Source: Ciborinia camelliae
Taxonomy: Eukaryota > Ascomycota > Leotiomycetes > Helotiales > Sclerotiniaceae
Assembly (NCBI GenBank): GCA_025890175.1
Contig: JANPYM010000004.1
Span: 1,495,134 to 1,559,133, forward strand
Length of the DNA: 64,000 nt
Direction of reading: 5' to 3'
In this document: positions 24,637 to 35,408 of the stretch, in pieces
How the letters are laid out: the number at the start of each line of letters is the position of its first letter
How positions within the stretch are numbered: the first letter of the stretch is position 1
Notes under the pieces: model-generated
Databases searched by the model: none
What the model was told of the DNA's origin: nothing
Seen by the model: only the letters and a program-made list of their open reading frames with translations
Program-made: the position numbers and the translations under genes

Positions 24637-25818
24637 GAACATTTCCCATCACAGAAACAAACCGTGCACCTCTTCTTTGTAGACCATCCGTTGACCTTGA
24701 CGGTATCAGGGACTTCACCATCACCGTGGATATCTCCCTCCTTCTCAAGGACCCGGACTCTAATGAGTCCCGGGCCACATCACCACCCGACAGAAACCAA
24801 ACACAATCTACATCCGTTCAGTCATCGATCGCACAATACGAACTACCAACCTACGGTATTGCCATCTCTGGCGCTGGCGGAAAAAGAAGCATGGGTGCGC
24901 ATTCATCGGAATCTCCAGCTAAGAAGCAGAGTAAATGGTCGGCCGAGGAAGACGCTTTAATCATTGATCTGAGAGGCAGTGGGATGAAGTGGGAGGATAT
25001 TTCAAAGAGATTACCGGGTCGGAGTGCTATTAGTTGTCGGTTACATTATCAAAACTATCTGGAACGGAGGAGTGAATGGGACGAGGAACGAAAGAACAAG
25101 CTCGCTAGACTTTACGAAAGGTATCATTCTTCTCAAATTCTGGGCTCATGTAAATTTTTTATTAACCCCACTATCTAGATTCAAACAAGAGATGTGGTCA
25201 AAAGTAGCCGAAGAAATGGCAGTACCATGGCGAGCAGCAGAAGCTATGCACTGGCAACTCGGCGAAAATGATATGGCAAGACGTGCAGGTGTTGTTCCAT
25301 TCTCATTATCCAGCGTAAATATTGATACACCATCATCTGGCTCACGAGCTTCACCGGCGAGGGGGCATTCCTACAGTCAATCTGCATCTAGCACAATGGG
25401 TCCAGGATCTGCTGGCTCTAGATACAGTAGACCCGGAACTGCACAAGGCAACCCAAATTCAAGAGGTGGTACTCGCACGATCGCCCCACGAGGAGAAAGC
25501 ACTCCTAGATCTGTACCACCTACCAGCCCGACTGACGGGCTGGCATTGGCCGCTATTGGAGGTGGAATGGGTATGATGGGAGCAGGAAGAGGAGGTCAAT
25601 ATCTGCCGAGCTTGGTGGAGATGACTACCGGAGTCAGCCCGTATAGCACACCTGCCTATGCGATGTCGATGCCGACACACTCGAGTGGATACTCAAGTGG
25701 CTACTCAAGTGCAGGACCACTTTTACCCGCGATTGGGATGATGGGCAACCGACCTGAAGTCAAACGACGAGGGAGTCCCGAAGCTGGCTCAAGAGAATCA
25801 ACGCGGAGAAGACAATGA
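24637..25818 (+). CDS. Myb/SANT DNA-binding protein (5' end unresolved)
   Basis: Exons 24637-25120 and 25179-25818 (58-nt intron, CTATCTAG acceptor) read as one frame of about 373 residues. The frame upstream of 24637 has no ATG before a stop, and ATTCAG at 24631-24636 looks like an acceptor, so a 5' exon is probably missing; the first in-frame ATG is at 24891. The visible N-terminus contains DGIRDFTITVDISLLLKDPD. The Myb/SANT repeat starts at QSKWSAEEDALIIDLRGSGM, followed by WEDISKRLPGRSAISCRLHY, and a second weaker repeat ends across the splice (KNKLARLYERFKQEMWSKVA). The C-terminal half is Ser/Gly/Pro-rich with SSGYSSGYSS, and ends in basic SRESTRRRQ. A nuclear regulator is likely; the target is unknown. 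Confidence 0.75.
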
Positions 25819-26942
25819 CTGTAGAATTTATGCGGAATGAAAAAATGTGTGCAGATGCGATTGGCGTTTAGGAAAATGTTGATTTTATTTTGGGGTGGTT
25901 TGGACCACTGGTGGTTGAGAGCATACAAGGGTGGACTCTGCATATTGGGATGGCGTGATAATTTAGGAGACCCCATGGGCTGCTTTGGACTTTGATAAAT
26001 GGCACGGAATGAGATGGGGTAGCGGAGCACGAATTACGTGCAGGCACGCATGGGGTTCTTAAATATACCTTTTAGATTGTAGGGCAAATATCTGAAATAG
26101 CATGGTTTTCAACTTTAATACCCCAACTAGCATAGGAACTTTCCATTTCGCCCTCAAATAACATATGTTACTATTTCAATCCTAAAAAAATTATGAATGA
26201 TATTAGTTTGGTTTAGAAAAAATATGTTATTTAAATCCAAAATAAAATAAAATTGGTATTCTAGTTTTAATTTATATACTATTCGGGTCTAAAAAAATCG
26301 TATAAATCTTCTATCAAACCTACAAATCTACCCCCTTCCACCGAACCTACAAATCTACCTCCTTTCTTTTTATCTATGCCATTTGAAGTCGAAATGAAAA
26401 GTTTCTATACTATTTGGGATATCAAAATTTAAAAACATGCTATTTCAGGTATTTGCTATCATATTTTAGGACTAGAATATCATAAAAAAAAAATCGACCT
26501 CAAATAGCACATTGTACTAGTTGGGGTATCAAAGTTGAAAAGCATGCTATTTCGGGTATTTGCCGTAGATTGTATTATGATTCTTGTACCTTTTTATATT
26601 CTTAATAATTGCCTTTTATGATTGATGTATGTACGTATCTTACATGGAGAGACTTCTTGATCTTTGTTTCTAGGCACAGCCTCCAAGTGCAGCCTCCAAG
26701 TGCAGCCGGCAGTAGTGTAGACCAAACTTCATTCCTTAGTTGGCATCTGAAAAAGAAAATGGGGATTAATCGGCCGATCTGCTACTTCCGACTCAGGTTC
26801 CTGATAGCTGCTCCATGGCTAGATCGGCGTAGGTCATAAATATTGCATAGTATGTATGCGCCATCATGCGTCAGTCAGCACTACCCACGCGATCGCTCGG
26901 CATCATGCCGAATTTTCTCGCTGATATCCCGTGTCTAGCCAT
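25819..26942. other. Intergenic region between Myb gene and Trm9
   Basis: Convergent 3' flanks, largely occupied by the TIR element at 26082-26565. On the Trm9 side there is a short direct repeat of CCTCCAAGTGCAGC at about 26680-26707. No gene seen. Confidence 0.5.
26082..26565. mobile_element. 484-bp non-coding TIR element with 9-bp target duplication
   Basis: The ends are inverted repeats of about 48 bp: both read GGCAAATA(T/C)C(T/C)GAAATAG inward, go on to CATG(G/C)TTTTCAACTTT and finish at ATACCCCAACTAG, with about 5 mismatches. Outside each end stands the same 9-mer TAGATTGTA (26073-26081 and 26566-26574). The inside is AT-rich with no ORF. A 9-bp duplication with long TIRs points to a Mutator-like (MULE) derived miniature element; that class call is inference. 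A second, decayed copy of the right end lies inside at 26408-26456. Confidence 0.88.
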
Positions 26943-27770
26943 TCACTGGCATGCTCCACTACTCACCGGTGAATCTATACTCCCTCGTGAACAAATAGCC
27001 CACCAATTATCCTTCTCATACCCACTCTCTACCACTACACCACCCACGGCTCCAATATCCTCCTCAAGTTCCCCAGCCCGATACAGATGGTAATAGCGTT
27101 GAAACGTCTTCTCCGAAGCCGGGGTTACGATGCTTCCATCGGCAGCCACCTTTTTGCCAGTGCGCATTACCCAGGGTACCATGACGTCTTGGGGGTTGGT
27201 GCTGTCCCAGCCGCGACGGGAAGAGGATTGCTCGAGCGCCCAGACGTAGATTAGTGCTTTGCCGGAGGGAGATACGAGGGTGGAGAGGATGGAGGAAACG
27301 GCTTCGCGGCGGCGGGCTGGGGTCGAGAGGTGGTGGATCACGGCGATGCTGATTGCGAAGTCGAATTTTGCTTCTGGGTGGGGGAGTGCTAGGGTATCGG
27401 CCACGATGGCGGAGTGTGGTTGATGGGCGCTGGCTATTTTTGCTAGGTTTGTAGATCGGTCGGAACCGATGATGAAGACGTCAGGATTGACGAGCAAATA
27501 TTTCCCATTTCCACAACCCACATCGAGGCCAATAGATCCGGGCGGTAATCCTTGAAGGAAAGACTTGACTATTGGCCAGGCCTTATAGCGGGTGGAGGAA
27601 AAGTGAGAGGCAATTTGTTCGTAGACGGCGTGGACATTTTGCTCTTCGTAGTTTTCTGGGGCGGCGGGAGGAGAGGTTATGGGAGTTGATTCGGGGGCCG
27701 ATGCGGTTTTGGGGATCTTGGAGTGAGATTCGGAGTGGGTTTCTGAGGAGGGGGGTTGAGGTGTTGCCAT
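26943..27770 (-). CDS. TRM9: tRNA wobble-uridine methyltransferase Trm9
   Basis: A single exon of 275 residues from ATG at 27770. After a Pro/Ser-rich leader of about 40 residues comes ENYEEQNVHAVYEQIASHFS, then TRYKAWPIVKSFLQ, a hallmark start of Trm9/ALKBH8 methyltransferases. SAM-binding motif I is GLDVGCGNGKYL at about 81-92, and DFAISIAVIHHLST follows. The end shows YYHLYRAGELEED and the closing motif YEKDNWWAI. Trm9 with Trm112 completes the 5-methoxycarbonylmethyl group on wobble uridine of certain tRNAs (mcm5U). Length is typical of the family. Divergent from the USP gene. Confidence 0.95.
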   Translation of the reverse strand: MATPQPPSSETHSESHSKIPKTASAPESTPITSPPAAPENYEEQNVHAVYEQIASHFSSTRYKAWPIVKSFLQGLPPGSIGLDVGCGNGKYLLVNPDVFIIGSDRSTNLAKIASAHQPHSAIVADTLALPHPEAKFDFAISIAVIHHLSTPARRREAVSSILSTLVSPSGKALIYVWALEQSSSRRGWDSTNPQDVMVPWVMRTGKKVAADGSIVTPASEKTFQRYYHLYRAGELEEDIGAVGGVVVESGYEKDNWWAICSRGSIDSPVSSGACQ

Positions 27771-28981
27771 GATTTGAGGTGAAAGGGGGGTTGGTCTCGT
27801 GACTAGATGGATTCGGTGGTTGATGGTGTTGATATATGATGAGTAATTTGTCAGGTCTCCGGATGTATAGACTCAGTAGATGATGGGCAGAGGCTTTATT
27901 AGATTTGGATTTGGATTTGGATAAGTAATCTAAGTATTGTAGATTCCCCTCGCAGGTGAAGGATGGGAGTCTTAATCTCGTGATTTGATTCGACGTGATG
28001 TGTATTGAGTAAAATTTGATAACCTAATATGAGGGGCAGAGTTTTTCTCTCTTCTTTCGACTTGAATGATGATGAGTAATAAAAAAGAGTTAGGGAGGTT
28101 ATATTAAGGTTTTAATGTCTCTACTCAAGCGCTGCTGTGCGAGACAAGGTCTTAAATGCTCAATGCAAACATCCAACGTGTGAGATGGTGCAACCAATTG
28201 TTGTTGATGGGATATTCATTGTCAGTCAGGTGGGTTAGCGGGATTAGATTAGATCAGATAAGTAATCGCAAAATTTATCTGAAAGCCGGAGTAATCGGCC
28301 GCTAGTGCACAGATCTCCGGTGGACGTGCATGATACAATTTCTGAAAAAAATATGATTTTCAGACTTCACTTCGACCTCGTCTCGAGGAGAATAAGGATA
28401 CAATGACAACGATACATTTGATTGTATTGCAGACAAACTAATTGAAAAACTCCGAAACAGTAGTACTGTCCTACTACAAGCAAAATACTCCGCCCAACCA
28501 ATTTCAATCGCAATTTCCCCTCGAACGAAATAAAGTTTCCTGCTCCAGACTCGATGTACAGTTCGAGAATCAACGGTTTAGAGGCATCGATTAAGTTCCA
28601 ACGGGAACTCAAATTTCTTTTAGAATATATACCGGTTTTTACTACAAATTTGAGAGGAAGCTGAGGCGGAAAGAAGTCACTTGCCTGCTTCAGGAATAAT
28701 TTCACTTTCACCTGGCAAACGTACCAGAACACAATATCAGACGAAACGAAAGTGAGAAGTGGCATATGGTAGTTCCCTATTGTCTCGTCTCTCAACAAAA
28801 TTGATCACTTTGAGCTTTGAGTGGCCAATTGAATTGCATTGTCGTCAGCTACGATTCGCGCTTGCGTTGAAAAAAACAACAACAATAGGCGCACTTTCAA
28901 ATTTCGCTATTGTCATTACAATTTGAACGCGTCTTACAACCACCAAACGAGGAGACAATAGAGAATCAACCGTTATTCAAA
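27771..28981. promoter_or_regulatory. Divergent promoter region of TRM9 and USP gene
   Basis: 1.2 kb between two start codons. GATTTGGATTTGGATTTGGAT repeats (shortened here) lie at about 27900-27922. A minus-strand frame at 28367-28765 is open for about 130 codons from an ATG but has no recognisable content. No factor site is assigned. Confidence 0.4.
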
Positions 28982-31203
28982 ATGGCGACCAAAGTGTTGA
29001 AGATGTATAAAACATCTTCTACCTTTGCATCTTTTGATTCTTCGAACCTTTCCGTATACCATTATAACGTTCCCGCATACAATTTCAACATTGCCCTGTA
29101 CCATCACAACGAGTCGTTCCAATACAACCCAAGATCGTTACTAATGAAGAACCCCAAGCAAAACAAGCTGTACGCAGCTTACTTCGCTCAATCGAAGACT
29201 CAACGACGACGATCCTCGCGTAATAGGAAAACGTCTTCTCCTGCAAGATCAGCTTCGTCCTCATCTTCTTCTTCTTCTACTACTTCTCGTTCAAAGAGAT
29301 CTGTTTCTCCACCGCTAGCGAAGACATCTGATTCTACACCTCGTTCAAAAAGATCTGTTTCTCCACCACCAGCGAAGACATCTGATTCTACTCCTCATTC
29401 AAGGAAGTCGGATTCTCCAGCACTGGCAAAGTCATCTTCTTCGACTCTATCAGCAAAGTCATCTGCTTCTCCTTCACCGGCAACAAAGTCACCTGCTTCG
29501 ACTCTATCTGGGAGGACATCTGATTCTTCTCTTTCGGCAAAGTCATCCAATTCTACTCCTTGTCCAAAGAAGTCGGATTCCCCGCCACTAGCAAAGTCAT
29601 CTGCTTCTCCCCCACCGGCAACAAAATCACCTGCTTCGACTCTATCAGCGAAAACATCCGTTTCTTCTCCAGCAAAATCACCTGTCGATACACCCCCTTC
29701 ATCCGTTTCTCCAGCTTCATCAAAATCAACTTTATCTTCTCTTCCGTCCGCAGTCTTGGCTCCCCCAAAGCCAGCCGTCTCTTCATCTACTTCATCGGTT
29801 CCGTCTCTTCCTTCGAAGTCATCTGAGTCATCTCCTACTTCATCACCTCCTAAACACATTTCACCAAACAAATCACCCTCAGATGACAAGGAAGCACTCT
29901 CCAAGACGACAACCAAAAAGCCCAAAATCAGGATCGTCGATTCTACCAAATGTGGTTCTACAAAAAGATCACGACCAGATGAGGAGGACGAAGAAGTCGA
30001 ATCTCCAAAGAGGAGACGGATGACTGCCAAGATCTCTAAACTCGCTGCCAAGAAGGCTGCCAAGCAGGTAACAGTGCCCTCGAAAGAGGAATCAGAGAAG
30101 ACACGGAGTGATTCGCTAAAAAAGCGAAGAACCTTGGTAAGTTCATTAATCTTCACTTCTTTGCTTGCACAAATTCTCATATATTTTAGGCCCAGGAAAT
30201 ACGAAAAGACTCAACCCGCATGCATTCAGCCGCCCAAAGGGGCTTGGACAATGTTACTGGAGTTTCCTGCTACAGAAACAGTTTATTGCAGGGACTTTTC
30301 CATCTTCCCAAGTTCTTCAATTTTTTAATTGACCAACATCCTGTGGAAACCTGCAACAAACCCGGAAAAGACTGCTTAGCCTGCTCTCTTAGCCTCTTGT
30401 CTTCGAAGTATTGGACTGTTGGTGTTCCTAACAAGGATATCACAACCTTGCTAAGAAGACTCGAGGTCCAGTGCAAGCGTCTTGGGTGGTATCCTGGACC
30501 CAGTGGGCAAGGTGATCCTCATGAGCAAGTTACCTGGATGTTGGGGAAGATCGACGAACAGATCAAGGCGTCGTAAGTTTAAACTGCATTTCCGTGGCTT
30601 AATTGTGACATATTGCTGACTTTTTAATACAGGAGCGTTGCCAGTATGCAGTCGATAATGCAGCTTGTTCTTAGCAGCAGAATCACATGCGATAACTGCC
30701 ACAACGTCTCTGTGGGAGACTTACAAGATGAACTAGCCCTGTCCGTACCTCTCAAACCGCGTATCGAACGTGGCTCTCTTTCCTCGTACTTGCATAAGTA
30801 CTTGGATGAGACGATCGAAGGTTACCGGTGCGAGAAATGTAAGGTAATGGGGGACGTTCGTCGTGTACAGTCAATCAGTCACGCACCAGATATCTTGTTC
30901 GTCCAGCTTAAACGGTTTGGTTACGATGGAAGAAAGGACAAGCTTGCGCTTCCGATCGACCATACCCTCGACCTCAGTCCTTACCGCGACCCTAGTGGAA
31001 GCACGGACTCCATGGAGTACGAGCTCGTGGCATCTGTTTCGCATTCTGGCACCCTCGACTCTGGACATTACATCTGTGATGCTCGGGGACCCGACGGACG
31101 CTGGAATTGCTTTAACGATGCATACCGCGATGCTACGACTCTGACAAAGGCTCTGAGGGGTAACCAACCGTATTTGCTGTTCTACCAACGCAAACAGACT
31201 TAA
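28982..31203 (+). CDS. Ubiquitin-specific protease with long Ser/Pro-rich N-terminus
   Basis: Exons 28982-30136, 30190-30572 and 30633-31203 give 702 residues; introns are 53 and 60 nt. Residues about 90-385 are disordered, built on repeated units such as SPPLAKTSDSTP, SRSKRSVSPP and SSASPSPATKSPASTLS, ending in basic KRRRMTAKISKLAAKKAAK. The catalytic part starts in exon 2: GLDNVTGVSCYRNSLLQ with nucleophile Cys412 (the usual Asn before Thr-Cys is altered), then two CxxC pairs (CDNC near 542, CEKC near 579) of the zinc-ribbon fingers, LFVQLKRFGYDG, and the His box SGTLDSGHYICDAR with His658 and WNCFNDAY. All catalytic residues are there, so it is probably active. Closest type is the USP16-like short fungal group; I do not assign an ortholog. 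Confidence 0.9.
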
Positions 31204-31378
31204 TTGTCGATCTGAGGTCGTATGCTATCCGCTTGTGAGCGTGTTAGATCCCTCTAAGTTTGTCGTTTGGCTAGAAAACATCGGTTCTACCGACGCAAAC
31301 AGACTTCGTTGTCGATATGAGGTCGTATGCTATCCGCTTGTGAGCGTGTTAGATCCCTCTAAGTTTGTCGTTTGGCTG
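31179..31378. repeat. 105-bp tandem duplication over the USP stop codon
   Basis: The segment from the last codons of the protease (TTCTACCAACGCAAACAG) through GTTTGTCGTTTGGCT is repeated at once, with the second copy starting near 31285. Copies differ at only a few places, one of which changes the stop codon: TAA in copy 1 is TCG in copy 2. Confidence 0.85.
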
Positions 31379-32099
31379 ACTGGTGAGAAAGAGTCGGGGG
31401 TGGATTCTTACATTCTTCCAAATGTTCATAATGGAGTTTAGCTCCCGCTTATGGTTTGGATGCCTGTTGCGCTGGAATTCATGTATAGATTATTGTTGGA
31501 CTATTTTTGTGCGAGTTTATTTTGTGGTTCTTGCTCTTTGTTTCTCTGGAGTTTGGAGGTCGAGAGAATTCGGGGATATCTTCTCTGCGGCTTTGGTGTG
31601 GCGTCTGCACTGCACGATACCATCTTTGCTTCTGTCTACTTCACAATAAAATATGATGGGAATTCTCAAGCTTTTACTGATGTTGACTGTTGGTTTCAAC
31701 CTGATGATGGTTCAAAGTGTAAAGTACTTTATGCTGTATATGTGTATGATTATTCTTGATTCCTGTAATACTAGGTATGCTAAGGTAGATCTCTTATTAT
31801 ATAGAGGGTGTTGAAGTGCTAGTTCGTAGGCTAGTCAGTTCGTAGGCTAGTCAGTTCGTAGGCTAGTCAGTTCGTAGGCTAGTCAGTTCGTAGGCTAGTC
31901 AGTTCGTAGGCTAGTCAGTTCGTAGGCTAGTCAGTTCGTAGGCTAGTCAGTTCGTAGGCTAGTCAGTTCGTACGGCCCCCTATGTACAGTGACATGGTTG
32001 TACCGATAATGACTTTTTTTGTGACTTGGTTGACTTGTGAATTCTACATGACTACAACCTCACTTCTTGCTGACGTTTAAACGACATACGAAACTAGAA
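31204..32099. other. 3' flank of USP gene with duplication and minisatellite
   Basis: Besides the two repeats described separately this stretch holds T/G-rich DNA (31440-31780) with small frames that have no visible domain. Confidence 0.5.
31821..31972. repeat. 16-bp minisatellite, nine perfect copies
   Basis: The unit AGTTCGTAGGCTAGTC repeats nine times without a mismatch, plus eight bases of a tenth. Perfect identity implies recent expansion or ongoing homogenisation. Confidence 0.95.
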
Positions 32100-34830
32100 T
32101 TAGTACGATCCGAAATCTCCACCCCTAGGCAACGAGCCTAACCTCTTCGGCTCCACAGGAGAATCATGTTTTACATCGTCGATCGATCGCTGGGTTACTA
32201 GAAGCCCACTCATTCCATTCTCGGTATTTCCTGAATCATTCCTGGATAATGATAATATACGTCCGGTTCCTGATGTGCTTCCGGATGTGTGTATAGGCAT
32301 GTCGAGTTCGTCATCGTTATCGATTATTAGGATTCCTTCCTCGTCTTCGGGGGAGTATGATGGTAAGCGGGGGGGAGGGGGGCAAAGAGGAGGAATAATA
32401 GAGGGAAGAGCGGTTGTATTTGTGCGTACAATGGGAGCTCTGGTGTCTTTTGATGGCAGAGTGAGGTGAGTAGTCGATGTGCGAGTGGTCGTCATACTAG
32501 TGGATGTTTCCGCCGGAGTTGGGGGTGTCGAACATTGCAAATCATCCATACCATACGAAGCAACTGAAGTGACGATGGAATAGAACTGTTCAAACACCAG
32601 TGGGACAGGTGCCTCCAGCTCGGCCACATCCCCAAAATCAATCACCGATTCTTCTTCCTTTCCCTTCTTTTTTTGCTCTCCTCTCCCTTCACTTCACCAT
32701 CAAATATCACAATTCTCTCTTCCTCTCCGCCGTCCTCCTCTTCTTTCTCGATTCCCCCACCCCTCATCATTCATAGACGGGAATATGTAAGTACCCAATA
32801 TCTTATCAATCAATCCTTCGTATTTTATATGAGAGCTAATCTTAGAACTGAGATCGATATTGGTAATACCTTCTATGTTTTGAATGGGTTCCAGACCGGA
32901 AATGCCGCATTGGAGGGAGGTAAAGCGGTAGAGGAAGGGAAGGAGCAGATCGTTGGGATTGTAGATGTTTACGAGGGGGCCAGAAGTGACCGTGCAGAGG
33001 GGGAGAACTAAATGGGTTGTTAGAGATGGAGTGAATGTGTTGATGGGGATAGGTTAGGTGGAGGAGAAGTGCGGGAGGGGAAAACTTACGGGAGATATTA
33101 GAAGATGGGATGCGTGAGCCGATTACGACGATGCTGTCGATGAGGCCAAAGGCATGACGTTTGGCAAGAGAGCGGAGACATGAGTATATTACCTGTGAAG
33201 TTTATGTTAGCTACAATTGAATATGTAATCTCAAGCTTCTCGAGCTTTTGACCAGACTTGAACATTACTTTCTCTTGAAAGTCCAATAGAAGTATAAAAG
33301 AATACCTACCCTAATACCTAACGAATATCTCACCAGCATAACTGGCCGTTCACCTTGTGCGCCCTATTAATCAACGCATCGGCTAACACCTCTCCAGCTT
33401 TCTCGGCCCTCCTCTTAGCCCTCGCAGAAGGATTATCAATCCCGGTCGCCATCTTCAACAAATAAACCGGCCACAATGCTCCCCATAGAGTGGCCAAAAC
33501 AGTCCTCTTCAAAATCTCCAACTTATTAATCATCGACCACGCATAACACCCCAGGGTGTCTTTCAGACCGCTTCCCAGCTCAACCAACGAATTATTAGTT
33601 TCATACCTCAAGGCAAAAGCCTCACATCTATGTCCCATATCCTCATCTTCTCCCTTCTGACTTTCGAGTTTCCGCCACGGTTTAACAATATCTCTCGGAT
33701 CATCCACCCGCCCATTAACTCCAATCATAACTCTCAGCCTCCTCTTCTTCCTTCGTACTAAACTCTCCCCATTCCTCCCTCACATCTAAGATTTTAAAAT
33801 CTTCAACCTCCCGTGCGTATTTATCCATCATTTCCCCCGTCATCCGCGGACCATAGGCCCCAAAAATGTACCTACCAATGCTCCATTCATACAGAATACT
33901 CCGAGAAAAGATGCAAGTCCACCCAGTCCCACCGAGCCCATGAGCTCCCCCTATGGCGCCTACTACCACAGGGGCTGCAAGACCACTCGTTACACCAATA
34001 AGAGCTGCGCCTGCCACGGAAGCAAGGCTTACCTTCCAGCGACGAGCTGACGTGTTGGATTCAGCACGCGCAGCCGTTTCGGCGTCTGTATTGAGTGCAG
34101 CGGCTCTGGAAGCGAGGAGTAGGGTGTGTGAGGTTTGGATTTCTTCGTGGGTGAGCATGCTGGGGGGGAAGAGGAAGGATGTTAAGTGACAGAGGAGGGT
34201 GCGGGAATGCGCTGAGTAGGTTCCGAGGGATAGAATGATTATTAATAGACTCGAGACGATATGCATACGGTCTTGAAGACTAATAGTAGTCAAGCGGGTA
34301 GGAATAGATGGGTATAGTGATTGGAAAGCAACGATGTCTTTACTTGGCCCATCACTTTCGTTGGTGGTGGGTTTGAAGTGTAGGGGGGAGGAGCTCTAGA
34401 AGCGAGAAGCTCTTTGCGTTTTTGATCTGCACGGGGATCTTCTGGGCCGTTGAGAATTTTGCCGAGATGAGTGATGATGGAATCGCTCCATTTGTCGAAG
34501 TATTTTAGGACTGCTTTTTCTAAAGCTTGGAGTTTTGGGGTGGCGAGATTTTGGTTTGGACGGGCTTCGAGACAGTTTTAATGGGTGCTTTCTGGATCGT
34601 TGAGAGAGGCGTCTGAGGTGGTTGGGGTACCGGCGGGGTTTATGCAGGGGGGTGAGCTATTGGAGGTCGATTAATAGTGGGGGGTTTGTGAAGTAGGGTG
34701 ATGAATTGGACTCTAGTTGGTTGTTGGGCTGGTCTTCGGGGTTGGAGAAGGAATAGGTGATGGTTTTGCGCATATGTTCCGTGATGGAGCCGATTAGGAT
34801 ATTGAGGGCTTGTCGGCGCTTGTTGGCGCC
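32100..34830 (-). pseudogene. Broken DUF726 (TMCO4 / Mil1-type) alpha/beta-hydrolase gene
   Basis: Read on the minus strand in successive frames, this is a DUF726 protein: ALNILIGSITEHMRKTI, LQALEKAVLKYFDKWSDSII, a membrane-type ASVAGAALIGVTSGLAAPVV, YGPRMTGEMMDKYAREVEDF, LRVMIGVNGRVDDPRDIVKP, GEVLADALINRA, GERPVMLVRYSLGIR, VIYSCLRSLAKRHAFGLIDS, and GPLVNIYNPNDLLLPFLYRF, then a Ser/Thr/Pro-rich end (32645-32100). The frame is lost at least five times: stops at 34657-34659 and 34578-34580, frameshifts near 34370, 33735 and 33357. The nucleophile elbow GxSxG reads RYSLG (33316-33330). The intact family are membrane-linked hydrolases. Introns that would be expected in a live gene are still visible near 33200-33320 and 33010-33090. 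It is a decayed gene, not an artefact of one error. Confidence 0.85.
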
Positions 34831-35408
34831 ATGTCAAGAAATTGATTTTGGAACCTATGTCATCGAGCAGTATATCATTGGGTCCAGCGGCATTCGGCAG
34901 AATAACGGAGGTGAGATTGGACAATGGTTTGCAGTACAGAGGTATATGAGGTGCGGAGGAATCCTGGAGCCCAATATGATTTTCTTTGGGGTCCGAATCT
35001 GACACAGCCCTGCTATGGATCTTCCACTGAATGTGCCTCTCTTGTGCAGATTCGAAATGAAAGGCAAAAATTGTATGGTATGAAGAACTCGATCGTCTAA
35101 TTGTAAAGGATTTGGATCGTGAAGCTCGGAAACATCATTTTTTCTGCGCCGTGAGGTTATGTCAAGGTGGTATGTGTATTATACAGGGGTAATAGTGAGC
35201 CAATCCTCCTTAGCCATCCATATCGGCACCTGTTCTGATTCCCAGTGTACAGAAAATACTCGATGGACAGGACGAAGTTAGTTAACAGATAGGAATACAA
35301 ACGGACAAAAAGGCCGAGTATGTTAATTATTAACTAGGGTATATTCAACGCAATGACTCCATATCTATCAAATCCAGTTACCTCAACAACACGGCATCTG
35401 CTTTGTAA
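34831..35408. other. Flank of the pseudogene and of dynein IC
   Basis: Probably includes further unreadable N-terminal remains of the pseudogene up to about 35063 and the 3' flank of the dynein gene. No independent gene is supported. Confidence 0.4.

Noticed and set aside
28367..28798. Minus-strand frame of about 130 codons in the TRM9/USP promoter
   Set aside because: The listed start is TTG, the first ATG is near 28765, and no domain, signal peptide or intron supports it.
29395..30180. 261-codon minus-strand frame, Asp/Glu/Gly-rich
   Set aside because: It is the antisense shadow of the Ser/Pro-rich leader of the ubiquitin protease; the plus frame has the catalytic domain attached by clear splice joins.
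31816..31975. The nine direct repeats as a CRISPR array
   Set aside because: Units are contiguous 16-bp copies with no spacers, in a eukaryotic setting.
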